In this document: positions 47,827 through 58,061 of the stretch, one piece after another
Layout: the number at the start of each line of letters is the position of its first letter
Numbering within the stretch: position 1 is the first letter of the stretch
Origin: Azorinus chamasolen
Taxonomy: Eukaryota; Mollusca; Bivalvia; Cardiida; Solecurtidae
Assembly (NCBI GenBank): GCA_963576725.1
Contig: OY755246.1
Span: forward strand, 74,083,467-74,147,466
Length of the DNA: 64,000 nucleotides
Direction: 5' to 3'
The notes under the pieces: generated by a model
Told to the model about the DNA's origin: nothing
What the model saw: only the letters and a program-made list of their open reading frames with translations
The model's database searches: none
Made by a program: the position numbers and the translations under genes

Positions 47827-49071
47827 CAGGGATGAGAATGACTGTTTGTGAAAAAAGAGGAAAATTGGCAGGGGTCAAGGGGGCCGCCTAGGCCCCTTGC
47901 GGGACATGGGTAGTGTCCATGTGGGGTTCAGGGGGGCGAAGCCCCCCGAAGCAAAATGAAATATAGCTTTCCTGAGCACTTCAGGAGCCTTCTCCTGCAT
48001 TTACACTTGGGTCTGTCATTCATGTGTTTTTTACAATTATACTTGAGTTGTATGTCATACATGATGAGCTATAGTTAAAACAAACCAGATGTAGAACAGT
48101 TACATGTCCATACAATTTACATTCAGTTTATTATTGGATCCATTCCACATTACCAGATTAATTTCTTGTCAAACAAAAGCAATTAAAACTCACATTTTAA
48201 AAATGAAATCAAATGGAACTCGGTGATCACAGATAAAGATGTAAAATTTGATTTAAAATTGGTATTGTAACAGTTAACATTAGTTAACTTTCTAGACAAA
48301 GTTCACCTTTTTATACACATTACAGTCACAACTTCTAGTCAAAGTTCACATTCAAACTGATTCTCATTACTTTTTTATGTCAATAAACCATCTTCTAAAT
48401 CATTAAACTGGTTTATTATAACAAAATATAACTTTTCTGAATCGATTCATCTTGACCAGTTCCTTTAACATTACCTATGAAGAGCTATATTGACAGACAA
48501 CTTTCTGGTGAATACTTGACATTACAGGTTTTTTTTATCTGTGATTGGAAATCCGCTGTTTCAATAACTGGGCATGTTTAATGATTTTCAAATGGTTCTT
48601 GAATGCTACGCAGTCACGTTTTCCGTAATTCATTTGTTTGGAACGAAGTTAACAGTATTACACAAGGACACCTCGTCCGAGAATTTTTTACTTTCATTTT
48701 CACGAAATCGTCGCCAATTATCACTTTTCTTGTTTCTTTACCCAATGTCAACGTAATTTCTTTCTCTTGTCATCTTGGGTAGAACTTATTTTTCACACTG
48801 TTATCGTAATCTCTGCCTATGCTTCTCAGTTTTGTCCTAAATTCAGATTAATTGACAGTACAGATACAGAATTTCATATCACGGACGCCATATTGGAAAC
48901 GTTGAACGAACACTGCATAATACGAGCGTTTTGGTTGGCTGAAGGACAAGAGTCTCGTTATTCGATTAGCTGAACCGAAATCTCGCTGTTAACGTGATAG
49001 ACGTTATTAACGTGGATTTACTTGGAATAGAGAAAGAATATATCAGCGAATAATAATTTCCCGAATGAATC

Positions 49072-49104
<33 letters not shown>

Positions 49105-49185
49105 CTCCAAATTTCTCATCGGATTTACATCGATCTCAAAAACGGCCCTGAGTGAAACGAAATCCGCGGAAAATTCTCACCCCTG
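47827..49185. mobile_element. Non-autonomous hAT nested in a relative
   Basis: Ends CAGGGATGAGAAT (47827) and ATTCTCACCCCTG (to 49185). Eight-base target duplication TGCCTTAC (47819-47826) and TGCCTGAC (49186-49193), 7 of 8 identical, the hAT length. GC-rich left end with GGGGGGCGAAGCCCCCC hairpin; about 30 consecutive C at 49072-49101. No intact frame. Confidence 0.8.
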
Positions 49186-49686
49186 TGCCTGACTCCGCTT
49201 TCGTGTTTCTTTATCAAATGTCAACAAAAGTCATTTCTTTCTCTAGCCATCTTGGGTAGAACTTATTTTTCACACTGTTATCGTAATCTCTGCCTTTGTC
49301 TCTCATTTTTGTCTTACATTCTGATTGACAGTACAGATACAGAATGTCACAACACGGACGCCATATTGGAAGGTTGAACAAACACCGTATAATACGAGTG
49401 TTTTGATTGGCTGTAGTACAAGAGTCTCGTTATTCGATTAGCTGGAACGAAATCTTGCTGTTAACTAAGGGTGAAATGGTATGTTACGGTACACATGTAT
49501 CGCGTTTTTTTCACTTACAGTTCAGTTTTCGGTATTAATTTCCACCTTACGGTACGTACAGAAAGTTTCGTAATGTCTAGGGACGAATCTGCCGTAATAA
49601 TATAAAAGCCGTTCTCGGATTGGTTCATTCTATAAATAATATCCAATTAGATTACGTGTTAAGTACATTACTCATAGTTTACATAC

Positions 49687-49850
49687 ATGGCCTCTCCGGA
49701 GAAAACTGTTCCCAAATTGAAAGATGCACCGACAAGCTACAAGTCGAAAGTTTAGAAGTATTTTAGCTTTCGGAAAGGCCAGTCTGAGAGCAGAATGGCA
49801 TCATGTAAGCTTTGTTTCGCGGACGTGCCGTATAAAGCATGTTGATCACA
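49687..49850 (+). pseudogene. BED zinc-finger N-terminus of a hAT transposase
   Basis: From ATG at 49687 the frame reads MASPEKTVPKLKDAPTSYKS, KV, a TAG at 49753-49755, then KYFSFRKGQSESRMASCKLC and FADVPYKAC before another stop. A V-W-KYF...CKLC...V.Y pattern is the start of a BED finger. The TAG stands where the conserved Trp codon TGG is expected, a single-base change. The His part of the finger is lost. Confidence 0.65.
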
Positions 49851-50521
49851 AACTGACTGTTGTAGAAATTACTGATGATAGACAAGTGAGTTATTGTTAT
49901 TAATCCTTACTGTGCTGGGTATTATTATATAAAAGACTTAAACTCTGCTCTGAGATTTTCAACCATAGTCCATTGAAAACTGTGTGGACCCACATAAGCT
50001 GTCTTGTTAAAATGTACAGTTGAATGTGACAGTTGCTCTGTGTTTAGACTGTTTGCAATGCACTTTAGTTGGGAATCTTATAGTGAGGCTCAATTTCAAT
50101 TATCATCCTACATGTCACACTGTTTAAACATGTATAATATTTATAGACAAACAGTGCAGTCCAATATTAGAAAACTTCTAATCATACATACACTGTTTGC
50201 AATGCTTTGTTTACTTGTTTCCAGCACACTAGTCTATGACATGGTGTTACATTTTTTAAGCGTTTTTCCCTTAAATACTTGATTGTTTATAATTTTATGA
50301 GATTAATCATCATTCTTGCACAAAACGTGCTGTTGTAGTCCCGCTAGACCATGTATTAACAAGGCGATTCTCGTGCTCACGCGCTGTTGTTGACCGGTTT
50401 TAATTATACCTATTCGGGGCCTAAGGTAAACAATGGACGCGAATGCTATAGCGTTATGGCCTAAGCTAAGTGAGCGGTGCAAATATTTCAGGGGCACCGA
50501 CAATGAACTTGTTTTACAGTA

Positions 50522-50748
50522 GTACAACAATCAGATGGCGTTGTTTCCAAAACAGTGTGTATGTAAACACAGAAAATTAACGATAAGTACAACTGTGGCA
50601 TGTATATTAGGATAGGAAGCAGTGGTGTAGTGGTTATGCTGTTAGACCTGGGTTAACCTATACAACATGTTGCAGTTTAATTTATCGTTAATTTTCTGTG
50701 TTTACGTAAACGTACTGTTTTGTAAACAACCCCATCTGATCGTTGTAC
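50522..50748 (+). mobile_element. Inverted-repeat MITE with tRNA-like core (copy 2)
   Basis: TA at both sides (50520-50521, 50749-50750). The inverted arms begin GTACAACAATCAGATGG and end CCCATCTGATCGTTGTAC; inner arms contain ACAGAAAATTAACGAT and its complement. The centre has TGGTGTAGTGG (50623-50633), a full match to a polymerase III A box, and GGTTAACC (50651-50658) at B-box distance but only partly matching the B consensus. Confidence 0.75.
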
Positions 50749-50965
50749 TATTGTAGTGATAGACATATTGAATGAAATTCTGTGTAAACGGTATTTGACG
50801 TCATGAAATGACATCAGAAAGAAAACAGTGGCCCGGAAACAGCATAAATCGAACGAAGTGTGTCAAAGAAGTGTATAGTTTTGCTTGTATTTGAAAGAAT
50901 TAAATTGATGCGGGAAAGCAGAAAATGGGTTTTATGCAAGAATAGCTTTAATACACGTTTGTTTT

Positions 50966-51067
50966 CGGGCAATAACATCTGCAAAGTCCCTCGGGAATGT
51001 TGTTGCCCTCTTCCTTCGGGCTCCGGCCAACAACAGTCCCTCGGGACACTGCAGATGTTATTGTCCG
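50966..51067. repeat. Foldback, about 100 bp
   Basis: CGGGCAATAACATCTGCA (50966-50983) pairs with TGCAGATGTTATTGTCCG (51050-51067). Inner GTCCCTCGGGA and TGTTG blocks also pair. The loop is GC-rich. It is probably a MITE inside the hAT. Confidence 0.75.
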
Positions 51068-51479
51068 AAAAAACGTCCATTAACTCTCTTTTCCTGCTAG
51101 CTGTGGCAGTTACCGATTCTAGTCAAAAAGAAGTTAATTCAAAAGGTTTTTTTTGTAGGTAAGCTTCAAAATTATGTTTACAAGATAAGTTGTGTACCGA
51201 AAATGTACCGGACCATGGCTCATGTACCTTGTACCGAACCGAATCGTGGGGGTAGTGTTACTGTTAACGTGATAAACGCAGATTTTTTAGGAATAGTAAA
51301 AGAATATATCGGAGAATAATAATTTCCTGGATGAATTGCTATACACCCCCCCCCTCCCCTTCCCACCTCACCCCCAATTTCTCATTGGATTTGCATGGAT
51401 CTCAAAAACGGCCCTGAGTAAAACAAAATCCGTGGAATTCCGTGGATCCGCGGAAAATTCTCACCCCTGGTCGCAACCC

Positions 51480-51745
51480 TGTAGTTATCAAATTATTGAC
51501 AAGATTTTTGAGTTGAAGGTCACTGTGACCTTTACCTTTGACCGACTGACCTCAAAATCAATAGAGGTCATCTACTAGCCATGACCAACCTTCGTATAAA
51601 GTATGAAGACTGCACACCCAAGAGTTGTCAAGTTATTGAGCAGACAATGATGTGGCTAACGGACGGACAGACGGCCGGACGGATGGACAGACAAGCGCCA
51701 TACCATTATACGACCGAAGTTACCTTTGGGCGTATACAAAAAGAT
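51480..51745 (+). mobile_element. Right part of a family 1-like array element
   Basis: One to two monomers with GGTCACTGTGACCTTTACCT, then a GGACGGACAGACGG microsatellite (51659-51690) and a tail ATACGACCGAAG..CTTTGGGCGTAT (about 51708-51735). The left end was not found and was probably lost where it meets the hAT end at 51469. Confidence 0.6.
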
Positions 51746-52889
51746 ATCCTCATTCATCTCTTGTAGTAAGAGTCTAATCTCTTGTACTCAGTTACATTCC
51801 ATGTGAGAATAATGAACAATTCTGCACGAAGATTGGTAAGAGTCTGGTTAACAAGTGGTACCGACCCATTCACAAAATTTTGAGAAAAATCACTACACAT
51901 TTGGGAACATAATATTATGCAAATTGACTTGGTCTACCATCGATAAATTCTCATCATTATCTTCTCCAAATTAAAGTCTACATTCAATGAAAGTGTTTTT
52001 CGTAGATTTAAATGCCCAATAGACGGATCTCTCAAAGGTTACAAAAGGGTATCAAGAAGGTATTAATATTGACGTCGAAGGGGCGAAAACACCTTGCTCG
52101 AAATAAATAATCAATACAAGGAACCATAAAGATCCACAGGACCAGCACACACTCAAATTTTAAAATTATCAGTTTTCGGATTAATGCAGATTTGATAGAG
52201 TTTGTGCCGGGACCTAAAAATTCCCTTGGAATAGACAGATGTCTCAGAAGAATGAGTATCGATTACTAACACCTTTACTTTGGTTGCATGATGACAGGCC
52301 AAGGGTAGTACTCTATGATGGTATACTCTTGAACCCAGAAATGGGATGAGCTTACCAGACTCATGTATTGCCTTTTCTCTGTCGTGCCCTTAACGGCTTC
52401 CCTGCAGTTGCTCTGTCTTCAGCAAAGTCATTGAGTACATATTTGACAGACTTTCACAGTTGTTATGCTATGTTTTACATATTGTACTGTGATTACTGTC
52501 TTCTATGTTGTGGGGAAGTCCGGCGGGGATACCTTTATTTACAATGTTTGTTTAGCTAGTGCGACTTTGAGGTAAGTGTGAGGTTAGGACGTACCTAAAC
52601 CGGTTTAAACCCCCAGTGGTGATTTTGCTACTGACCGTGCCAAGGCGGTACTCTCTTTGTCACCCTTACTTGTGTCTTTGTGCTTGTGTTTGTTGGTATT
52701 TTCTGTGTTCTTCTCATGTGTGTGCATCTGTTTGGCTGTGTGTGTTTGTGACATGCTGTCTATCGATGTGTTTGTGGTGGTTGTGTCTTGTATGTGGCTT
52801 TCTCCTGTATGTTTGAGTTTGTGAATGTGTATAAATTGCTGTATAAATTGCTTTCTATCTGTGTTTTGGTGATGGTGGTGTTTTGTATG
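51746..52889. other. No gene recognised; TG-rich stretch at right
   Basis: Intronic DNA. 52660-52870 is rich in TGTGTTTGTG-like words (low complexity), which produces spurious frames on both strands. Nothing else is identified. Confidence 0.5.
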
Positions 52890-54038
52890 CAGAGATGCTG
52901 CCAGGATTTCAATTTGGTGGGGGAAATCCCCCATCAAATAAAAAAAAAGTGGGGGACCTACTGGGGAGAGGGGGGCGCAGTTAACGGGCAGTATACTTAG
53001 AGTTAATGCATCCATTTACATTTGTAAGTAAACATATTAGATCTAGTTTTCTTACTTTCAACACACAAAGACACATGTCTATTAATTCTCAAATATCCCT
53101 TATACATACATAATGGGCATTTTCTCCAACTTTGATCCAAGCCATTGAATTTTCGAACATCTAAAATATTTGAATAGAGCTAGATTCTTTTGCTGTGGGA
53201 ATGTTTTCAAATGCAATATAGGAAGCTGTTCTCATAGCACTTATCAATGCCTCGGTCCTTTCATCTAATTCTGACACCAAGTTTGAAACTTTTAAAACTT
53301 ACTTTCAATGACAATGCTATGTGATCGGCAGACTTAGAGTTGATGTGCGGTAGTTAACGCATCCATTTGCACAAGTGAACGTGTTGGTTTTCTTTCTTTC
53401 AACACACAACGTAAAAGTATATTTCAAAACTTTGTTCGCCGATGATTTGAGACAAGATAGCTGATATTTTGTGGTCCTTCCATTTTTTTCGGATTGGACG
53501 TTTTCATAGGATCGTCATCGTGTTCGTTTTTCGAATCCGAAATAGCTGGAGGCTTTTTAATTTTCTGCTTGCATCTCCAAGGTTTCCATAGATGAACTCA
53601 CCACGGTGCGAAAGAACTCACTTATTTCTCTTTTATTGCTAGGCATTTTATCTGTCGTCTGCAGCATGCACAAAATGTCGGGAAAGTAAACCGGAAATGG
53701 TGTACATAGGCGTTTCCCCGCATCATTCGTTATTTAAATATAGATTTTTCAAAATGCGGGAACCAGTGTCAATTGTCAATTACAGGTATCCCTCTACGTA
53801 GTTATTGATCGAATGCGAGACCGCTAAAAATAGGATTTGGGGTATTCCAACTTCAGTGCCATTTGCGATGCCGATACAGAATATTCTGTTTGGATTTATT
53901 TTGCACGCACTGGATAATATTTTTTGCGGGACAATCATTTTGACTGCGGGATAATGCCCTCACCATTTTGAGAAAAAAGGGGGACCAAGGCAAAGATAAG
54001 CGGGATCCCGCACATCCCGCGCCCTGACAGCATCTCTG
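52890..54038 (-). mobile_element. hAT-like element, non-autonomous or decayed
   Basis: Inverted ends CAGAGATGCTGCCAGG (52890) and CCCTGACAGCATCTCTG (to 54038), 15 of 16 paired. The right end carries a GCGGGATCCCGC palindrome. No clear 8-bp duplication is seen. A minus-strand exon-like frame (53557-53646) resembles the start of hAT proteins. An internal block (GTTAA(T/C)GCATCCATTT, TTTCAACACACAA) is duplicated at about 52985-53070 and 53345-53410. Confidence 0.6.
53557..53646 (-). pseudogene. Putative first exon of the hAT-like element
   Basis: It begins MPSNKREISEFFRTVVSSSM and runs 29 codons to a TAA. A short basic start followed by IS-FF is common at the N-terminus of hAT transposases. No further exons are recognisable. 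Confidence 0.35.
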
Positions 54039-54126
54039 TGTAACAGTATGTGGCTTTTCCTGCTTGACTTTACTTTTTTTTCATTTAGTGATGAAACATT
54101 AAAAGGAGTTTTAACAGTCTGCTTAC

Positions 54127-54225
54127 TATGTCTGCCATGAGTGGATCTTCAGGATTGGGTTCTGCCATCAGGAGCTGTATGGAAGTGAGGACAGTGCTGA
54201 TGTTCAAACAAGGTTTCCATGCACC
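54127..54225 (-). CDS. UBE2T: UBE2T exon following the active site
   Basis: The exon is 99 nt, exactly 33 codons, and in phase 0 at both ends. It begins [13 protein letters not shown] and ends with [12 protein letters not shown]. These are the helix and loop that follow the E2 active site, including the LLMAEPNP stretch typical of this E2 class. The acceptor is CAG at 54226-54228 on the minus strand and the donor is GTAAGC at 54121-54126. It lies just left of a hAT-like element (52890-54038) and right of nothing recognisable for about 350 bases. Confidence 0.9.
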
Positions 54226-54572
54226 CTGGAACAAACACACAAACTAGAGATCTATATGGGCAGCTCATGCATAAATTCTCATATTGTCAATAGCCATGCA
54301 TTTCACTTGGATAAAATTATAAGTAAAGCAAACTTGCAAAAATACTAAACTGATCGATAATTCCAGTACATGGAAAATATTATATGTACCTAACATCTTT
54401 AAACACGTAATTTGCTTAAAAAATGCTGCAATTCTTACTTCTGATTCATTCAAGCTTTTAACTAAAAGGCACTATTGACTGAATGCAAAACAGCTTGGAA
54501 GTAGGTGTCTCATCTGTTTCTAAGTTGTATGTAAATGCAAGCAGACCTTTTTCTGTCATCTATATGGCTCCA

Positions 54573-55227
54573 TTAACCCTTTTCCTGTTCTATATTTATT
54601 CCAATACATACTAAAATTCATGGACAAAATATTTATAACGAAATATGGAAGGTGGAACATTGTAGACATTTTAGAAAGAAACAAGAGCTGACTGCAGACA
54701 GCGCACTCCACTTTCTTTAGTGCTGGATAGTGTAGTGGAAGTCTAAGTCAGAAAGGGGAGATATCTATTGCAAAATTAATTTTAGGGTTACTTGTCCTTG
54801 TGAAATGGGTCTCCCTTGTAATAGTTAACATGTATACCAGAGTTGAACCAAATATCTTGGACAGTTTCTGAGACATGGACCTGAACATAAAACTTAACTA
54901 ACAATGAAAATTCTAAGTCGAAAAAGGGGCATAACTATGGCAAAATTAATTTTAGGGTTATCTATCCTTGTGAAAAGGATTTCCCTTGTGACAGTAAACA
55001 TACATACCACATATAAACCTTTTCTGAGAAAAGGACCTTAACGAAAAGGTTAACCAACGCCGACGCTGATGAGAGGGTCATGACAATAGCTCCACTTTTT
55101 GAAAAAGTGGAGCTAAAAAACAACAAATCTATCAAATTTCCTTAGCAAACAGAGCAGACCCTGATCAGACGTCTCCTATTGGAGCAATCTGATGTGTCTA
55201 CTCTGTTTGCCAGAAAGAAAGGGTTAA
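54573..55227. mobile_element. TTAA-type MITE split by an array element
   Basis: TTAA at 54573-54576 and 55224-55227, ends CCCTTTTCC and AAAGAAAGGG. Outside the insert it matches the MITE at 7211-7466 (GAACATTGTAGACATTTTAG on the left, TATCAAATTTCCTTAGCAAA and the palindromic core on the right). The insert is 54680-55114. Confidence 0.8.
54680..55114 (+). mobile_element. Array element with head CTCCACTTT, inserted in a MITE
   Basis: AACAAGAG (54680-54687), head hairpin GCTG/CAGC (54687-54702), head CTCCACTTTCTTT (54706-54718), tail hairpin GCTCCACTTTTT/GAAAAAGTGGAGC (55089-55113) then T. Two monomers contain AATTAATTTTAGGGTTA. The unbroken MITE at 7330 reads GAAAGTAAAGAAAC, which fixes the insertion point just before an A-rich run. 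Confidence 0.85.
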
Positions 55228-55249
55228 AGGACCCGTTTCAAATGCAAAA

Positions 55250-56376
55250 TAACAAGGGTGAGAATGGCTATTTGAGAAAGAAGAGGAAAATTGGTGGGGG
55301 CAAGGGGGCCAACCAGGTCTCTTGCGGGACACGGCAGTGCGCATGTGGGGGGTTCAGGGGGCTGAGCCCCCCCACCCCACCCACCGACGCACAATGAAGT
55401 GTAGCTTTCCTGAGCACTTCAGGTGCCTTCTGCTGCATTTTCACTTCGGTCTTTCATTCATGTGTTTTTACAATTATATTTGAATTGTATGTCATACATG
55501 AGCCGTATTTCAAACAAACCAGCTGCAGAACATGTCTATACAATTTACATTCAGTTTATTATTGGATCCATTCAACAATGCTAGACTTATTCTTTTTCAA
55601 ACACAAACAATTAAAACTCATATGTTTTAAAATGAAATCAAATGGAACTCTGTGATCACAGATAAAGATACAAAATTTGATTTAAAGTTGTAATGGTATA
55701 ATAACAGTTAACATTAGTTACTTTCTAGACAAAGTTCACCTTTTTATACACATTTATAGTCACAATTTCTAGTCAAAGTTCACATTAAAACTCATTACTT
55801 TTTTTATGCCAATAAACCATCTTCCTATTCATTAAACTAACTTATAATAACAAAATATAACTTTCATGAATCAGTACATATTGACCAGTTCCTTTAACAT
55901 TACATATGAATAGGCCAGCATCCCCCGACACGGAGCAGATAAACACATGAAATTGAAGAAAAAATATCCAAATAAATCCAGGTTCTTTATTCTGCTCCGA
56001 TGTTGCAAAAGTTGTCAAAGCTCTGATGTTGCAAAAGTTGTCAAAGTGCTTGTACACATACAGATAAAGTACAGTAGTCCCGACCCCATCGCCAGGGAAC
56101 GTTTACTTTCAGTTTCAAGAAATCGTCACCAGTTATCACTTTTCTTGTTTCTTTACCAAATGTCAACATCATTTCTTTCTCTAGCCACCTTGGGTTGAAC
56201 ATATTTTTCACACTTATCGTAATCTGTCTATGCTTATCATTTTTGTCTTACATTCAGAATAATTGACAGATAAAGATTTACATAGTACGGACACCATATT
56301 GGAAGGTTAAACGAACACTGCATAACGTGATGAACGTTATTAATGCGAATTTACTTGGAATAATAAAAGAATAGTG
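55250..56376. mobile_element. hAT of the CAGGGGTGAGAAT family, right end missing
   Basis: It begins CAAGGGTGAGAATGG at about 55250 with the GC-rich left block. It follows 47827-49185 through TTACATTCAGTTTATTATTG and GTTTCTTTACCAAATGTCAA, then stops near 56376 at AAAGAATAG. The C-run end and right inverted repeat are absent. Confidence 0.65.
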
Positions 56377-57170
56377 TGGTCGCAGCGTCTTTCGAACCTC
56401 TTAATCTTTCACCATGAATAGAACATGTTTACCGTGAATATTGAAGAAAACAATAAATCAGTAATTCAAAATAATCTTTTATACATACCTGGAAACAGTT
56501 AAGTAATTTTATCCTCATCTATTAATCCCCAAACCATCCAATAATCCCTACCACCTGCACAACGAAAACCTAAACTGCTTTCGAACCTTTTCAAAATCAC
56601 AGTACAGCTCAAAACGTTTGATCCAAAACATTTTTCTATTTATTGAAGTTGCAACCATTCTAATTTATTGGAAAGTGGACAATGATTGTCACAATAAGTT
56701 CGTAGTAATTGTGCAGCATTAGTACATATATGTTTATTACATGTCTGTATAACCACAGGTAACTCAGTCTTCGGAACAAATACATGTTTGTGACGCGTTT
56801 TACCTCCACAGGTGGACTCATCCTAAAGGTCACAGCTCAAGGGTTCAAAATCGAACTATAATGTAATTAACATTGAAAAATAAACGAAAGTTATTTATGT
56901 AATATTTTTCTATTCTTCAAAATTTCCTGGGGGGAGGACAAATGAATGTGTATCATTGCGTCTGATATCTCTGCTTGCAACAATAGATTAAGTGTGCCCA
57001 GTGTCCACAACAGGGAGAATCCCATTGGAGCCATTTTGTAACCACAAGTGATACACCAGTTTTAAGTTGCATAGGCTCAAACAATTTGCACACACAGCTT
57101 TTGTCTGTGTCAGAAAATCATCATCAGAAATATCCGTACCAGAATCTGTATCTGAGAGCAAATGTAAGAA
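56377..57170. other. No gene seen
   Basis: Intronic, AT-rich. I recognise no repeat or coding stretch. Confidence 0.5.
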
Positions 57171-57415
57171 AACAAGAGTGTGTTTGTGAAACACTTATGC
57201 CCTCGACCTTTGGCCTTGAAGGATGACCTTGACCTTTGACCCATGGACCAGAGAGTTGAATGCGACACATCATCTTTGTGTGGAGAACATTTGTGCCAGG
57301 TTATTTGAAATCCATTCGCAGATGAAAAAGTTATAGAAGGACACAAAATTTGGGACGGACAGATGGACGGGAGGATGGACAATGTGATTACTATATGCCC
57401 GCCGTTGGGGGGCAT
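57171..57415 (+). mobile_element. Short array-type element (head TTATGCCC)
   Basis: AACAAGAG (57171-57178), head hairpin GTGTTT/AAACAC (57180-57194), head TTATGCCC (57195-57202), a single core with GACCTTTGGCC and CCTTGACC motifs, a GGACGGACAGATGGACGG microsatellite, and tail TATGCCCGCC..GGGGGGCATAA (to 57417). Confidence 0.75.
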
Positions 57416-58061
57416 AAAAATGATAAACAAGAGGGCCAAGATGGCCTTTAATCACTCGCCTAATTAACATCGATTTAAGATTATAGCTAGGTAACCTCCA
57501 GGGTGGGGCCAATGTTGACCTAAGGGACAATATTTGAACAATGTTGAAAGTGGATCATGAGCAGTGGTTCTGGAGAACAAGATTTTCAAAGACTTAGAAT
57601 AATGATTTTATCAAGACAATCATTCTGAACAATGAAGATTGGGCTAAAAATGTGCCCTCTAGAGTGATTTTTCTAAGATTTGACCTAGTGACCTACTTTT
57701 TGATCCCATCCCAGGGCTCGACATAAACGATTGTCCGATTGCCTGTGACAACCTAAACGTTGGTTCGGACAACATGTACTAACAACTCACTGTCCGATTG
57801 GGCAACCTGAAAATTCATTGTGAGACTTACCAAACAAAAATTCTAATCCATTTAGTTCCTTCTCGAACGTTGGCTTTTTAAAGTCAAACATTGAAAAAAA
57901 TTGTTTGCAATAAGAACTGTAACGGAAGTACAGGTGCGCGTGAACATCCGGGGATTTACCTAGTCTGGTTCTGATATAATTATGACGTTCCCTGGCAAAT
58001 GTTAACTTAGGTTGGGAACCAAAATCGTTTACTTAGTTACGCTTGACATGAACGCAGCAAA

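Larger units (their letters stand above)
49466..51260 (+). mobile_element. Second nested hAT (BED-finger type)
   Basis: Perfect 8-bp target duplication CTGTTAAC at 49458-49465 and 51261-51268. The left end is TAAGGGTGAAATGGTATGTT, and the right end read inverted is TAACACTACCCCCACGATTC. Near the left end a plus-strand BED zinc-finger remnant is readable (49687-49850). A MITE (50522-50748) and a foldback (50966-51067) lie inside. Confidence 0.75.
47719..51469. mobile_element. Outer hAT element, left-truncated, carrying two nested hAT elements
   Basis: 47719-47818 matches an internal part of the element at 47827-49185 (AACAGTATTACACAAGGAC and following). The same sequence resumes at 49194 (TTTCTTTATCAAATGTCAAC) and again at 51269, ending AATTCTCACCCCTG at 51469. 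Removing 47827-49193 and 49466-51268 reconstitutes one non-autonomous hAT of the CAGGGGTGAGAAT family, lacking its left end. A short TATC repeat lies at 47791-47812. Confidence 0.7.

Noticed and set aside
50623..50658. Possible functional tRNA gene
   Set aside because: No acceptor stem or cloverleaf, and the B box is poor; at most a tRNA-derived remnant in a MITE.
52605..53015. 136-codon minus-strand frame rich in His, Lys and Thr
   Set aside because: Produced by a TG-rich low-complexity stretch and overlapped by frames on the other strand.
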